Shown here: positions 61,317 through 64,000 of the stretch, piece after piece | Position numbering within the stretch: the stretch's first letter is position 1 | Layout: every line of letters starts with the position of its first letter | Assembly (NCBI RefSeq): GCF_040939455.1 | Contig: NC_134108.1 | Coordinates: 5,671,501 to 5,735,500 of the forward strand | Length of the DNA: 64,000 nucleotides | Reading direction: 5' to 3' | Source of the DNA: Microcebus murinus | Lineage: Eukaryota > Chordata > Mammalia > Primates > Cheirogaleidae | The notes under the pieces: generated by a model | Databases searched by the model: none | The model's input: the letters and a program-made list of their open reading frames with translations, nothing else | Told to the model about the DNA's origin: nothing | Position numbers and translations under genes: made by a program

Positions 61317-63056
61317 TTCAGGAATTACCAGAACAGAGAACCCAGTTATAAAACCATCCTTATATAGCCAACTAATCTTCGACAAAGCAAACAAAAATAT
61401 ACACGATGGAAAAGAATCCTTATTCAATAAATGGTGCTGGGAAAACTGGATAGCCACATGTAGAAGACTGAAACAGGACCCATACCATTTACCTCTCACA
61501 AAAATCAACTCATGCTGGGTAACAGACTTGAACCTTAGGTGTGAAACTATTAGAATTATAGAGGAAAACATTGGAAATACTCTTCTAGACATTGGCCTAG
61601 GCAAAGAATTTATGAAGAAGACCCCAAAGGCAATCACAGCAGCAACAAAAATAAATAAGTGGGACCTGATCAAATTAAAAAGCTTCTGCACAGCCAAAGA
61701 AACTGTCAAGAGAGCAAACAGACAACCCACAGAATGGGAGAAAACTTTTGTAAGCTACACATCTGATAAAGGGCTGATAACTAGAATTTATTTAGAACTC
61801 AGGAAAATAAGCAAGGAAAAAACAAACAACCCTATCAAAAAGTGGGCAAAGGGGCTGGGCGCGGTGGCTCATGCCTGTAATCCTAGCTCTCTGGGAGGCC
61901 GAGGCGGGCAGATCGTTTGAGCTCAGGAGTTTGAAACCAACCTGAGCAAGAGCGAGACCCCGTCTCTACTATAAATAGAAAGAAATTAATTGGCCAACTA
62001 ATATATATAGAAAAAATTAGCTTGGCATGGTGGTGCATGCCTGTAGTCCCAGCTACTCGGGAGGCTGAGGCAGGAGGATTGCTTGAGCCCAGGAGTATGA
62101 GGTTGCTGTGAGCTAGGCTGACACCATGGCACTCACTCTAGCCTGGGCAACAAAGTGAGACACTGTCTCAAAAAATAAAAAAATAAAAAAAAGTGGGCAA
62201 AGGACATGAACAGAAATTTTTCAAAAGAAGATTGAATAATGGCCAACAAACATGAAAAAATGCTCAACATCTCTAATGATCAGGGAAATGCAAATCAAAA
62301 CTGCAATGAGATATCACTTATCTCCAGTAAGAATGTCCTTTATCCAAAAAGTTCCTAAACAATAAATGTTGGTGTGGATGCGGAGAGAGCGGAACACTCC
62401 TACACTGCTGGTGGAACTGAAAACTGGTTCAGCCTTTGTGGAAAGCAGTATGGAGATACCCTAAAGTGATACAAGTAGATCTACCATTTGATCCAGCACT
62501 TCCACTACTGGGCATCTACTCAAAAGATCAAATGCCACTCTACAAAAGGGACACCTGCACTCGAATGTTTATAGCAGCACAGTTCACAATTGCAAAGTTG
62601 TGGAAACAACCCAGGTGCCCATCAACACGTGAGTGGATTAATAAAATGCGGTATATGTATACCATGGAGTACTATTCAGCTTTAAGAAACAATGGTGATA
62701 TAGCACCTCTTGTATTTTCCTGAGTAGAGCTGGAACCCATTCTACTAAGTGAAGTACCTCAAGAATGGAAAAATAAGCACCACATGTACTCACCAACAAA
62801 TTGGTATTAATGGATAAACACCTAAGTGGACATATAGGAATAACATTTACCAGGTGTCTGGCAGGTGGTAGGGTGGAGGAAGGGATGGGTATATACAAAC
62901 ATAATGAGTGAGATATGCAATGTTTGGGGGATGGTCACGCTTGAAGCTCTGACTCGAGGGGGGATGGGGGGCCTGGGCAATATATGTAACCTTAACATTT
63001 GTACCCCCATAATATGCTGAAATAAAAATATATACATACAAAACATCAAACAAAAA
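61317..63056 (+). mobile_element. Younger L1, 3' segment in normal orientation
   Basis: Continues ORF2 C-terminal coding sequence ([10 protein letters not shown] near 61368, [20 protein letters not shown] near 61684), interrupted by the Alu at 61853-62187, then KVIQVDLPFDPALPLLGIYS near 62475 and the 3' UTR from about 62760. The 3' UTR has the same polypurine G-rich type (62868-62975) and 'ctgaaataaaaat' terminus as the L1 at 22-29 kb. A-rich tail to about 63056. The target duplication against the left flank could not be fixed, though both ends sit in similar 'aaattg' sequence. Confidence 0.92.
61853..62187 (+). mobile_element. Alu SINE inserted in the younger L1
   Basis: Dimeric Alu from 'ggctgggcgcggtggctca' to an A-rich tail, flanked by a perfect 16-bp duplication (61837-61852 and 62188-62203, reading aaaaagtgggcaaagg). 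Extended linker and 4-bp duplication present. It is the last insertion of this nest. Confidence 0.98.
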
Positions 63057-63079
63057 AAAAATAAATTAAAAATATTTTC

Positions 63080-63870
63080 TGAAAAAAAAATTGTTTTGTT
63101 TTTTTTTTTATGTATTTGTGAGTTTTAAGAGTTCTTTGTCTATCTTGGATACTTGTCCTTTATCTGATATATATTTTGCAAATATTTTTTCTCTGTTTGT
63201 GGTATGTATTTTCATTCTCTTGAGAGTGTATTTTGCAGAGCAGAAGTCTTTAATGTTAATGAAGCCCTGCTTATCAATTATTTCTTCCATAGATTGTGCC
63301 TTTGGTATTATATCTAAAAAGTCATCAGCAAACTCAAGGCCTCTGGATATTCTCATTTGTTATCTTCTAGAAGTTTTATAGTGTTGCATTTTATATCTAA
63401 GTCTATAATGCATTTTAAATTAATTTTTAAAAGTACAAAGTGTGATTCATTTTTATGTATGTGGATCTCCAGTTGTTCCAACTCCATTTGTTAAAAAGAC
63501 AATCCTTTCTCCATTCTGTTGCCTTTGCCCTTTTCTCAAATATCACTTGACTATACTTGTGGGTCTGTTTCTGGGCTCTCTGTTGATCTATTGTTTATTG
63601 TCTGTCTTATCTATGCATCCCATTAATCTATTCATGCATTCTCTCACCAATAACCTTGCTGTCTTGATTACTGTAGCTTTATAGCAAATCTTAAAGTAGG
63701 GTGATACAAGTCCTCTGACTCTGTTCTTCTTTAGCTCTGTGTTAGGCTGTTCTGGATCTTTTCCTTCTTCATACAAACTTTAGAATCACTTTGGTTGATA
63801 TCCACAAAACAACTTGATGAAATTTTTATATTTGACCTCAACTCTATTTTGACCTAGCAAAAAATGTATG
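63080..63870 (-). mobile_element. Old L1, ORF2 C-terminal part (antisense), right of the insertion
   Basis: Antisense continuation of 59030-59985: 'gttttaagagttctttgtct', 'caaatattttttctctgttt', 'cagaagtctttaatgttaat', 'ggatctccagttgttccaac', 'ttgattactgtagctttata'. A minus-strand frame (63108-63356) still reads as an ORF2 piece with FCSAKYTLKR and EKIFAKYISDKGQ. It fades near 63870. Confidence 0.9.
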
Positions 63871-64000
63871 CATATTAGATTACTTCCTAAGTGATCATAC
63901 TCTACTATAGTGGCCTGTAGCCCAGGTGGCCACATCACAGCAATCACAGTAAAACACATTCTCTAGTCATTGTGTAAATCATGGTATTGTATTCATGGAA
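63871..64000. other. Unassigned window end
   Basis: Too short to assign. It may still be old L1 or unique flank. Confidence 0.3.

Overview
The window is non-coding nuclear DNA from a primate, most likely a strepsirrhine (lemur group). Six dimeric Alu elements place it in primates. All six carry the same extra segment in the A-rich linker between the two monomers, which human Alus lack. Both young L1s share a G-rich 3' UTR that I do not know from human L1. The precise species is inference. No protein-coding gene, tRNA, rRNA or CRISPR array could be supported. The open frames are L1 or Tigger relics, simple-repeat translations or chance frames. The DNA looks intronic or intergenic, and which of the two cannot be decided from sequence alone.

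Layout. 1-7345 is unique AT-rich DNA with one purine tract. 7346-17082 holds a MIR, a MaLR solo LTR with a 5-bp target duplication, an L2 fragment, Alu copies at 10.7 and 15.2 kb, a short Tigger-type element, a faint antisense L1 and a second MLT1-type LTR. 17083-22080 is mostly unique DNA with several perfect inverted repeats. 22153-29252 is a full-length but inactivated L1 of about 7.1 kb flanked by a 15-bp target-site duplication. 29268-33092 is mostly unique. 33093-33281 is a compact hAT element with intact ends. 33863-36586 is a nearly complete Tigger1 carrying an Alu and a (GA)n expansion.

36589-59000 is old repeats (MIR, L2, hAT, L1, MLT1) separated by unique DNA. It also holds two unusual tandem arrays: three diverged units of about 248 bp at 44.7-45.4 kb, and a three-copy 52-bp minisatellite that appears to have grown out of an L2 fragment at 52.0 kb. 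59030-63870 is a nest: an old antisense L1 split by a younger L1, which has the inverted 5' segment of a twin-priming insertion and was itself later hit by an Alu.

Nothing here is a new multi-gene system. The items most worth checking are the hAT element, the 248-bp tandem repeat, the 5'-inverted L1, the L2-derived minisatellite and the clustered hairpins near 19.3 kb.
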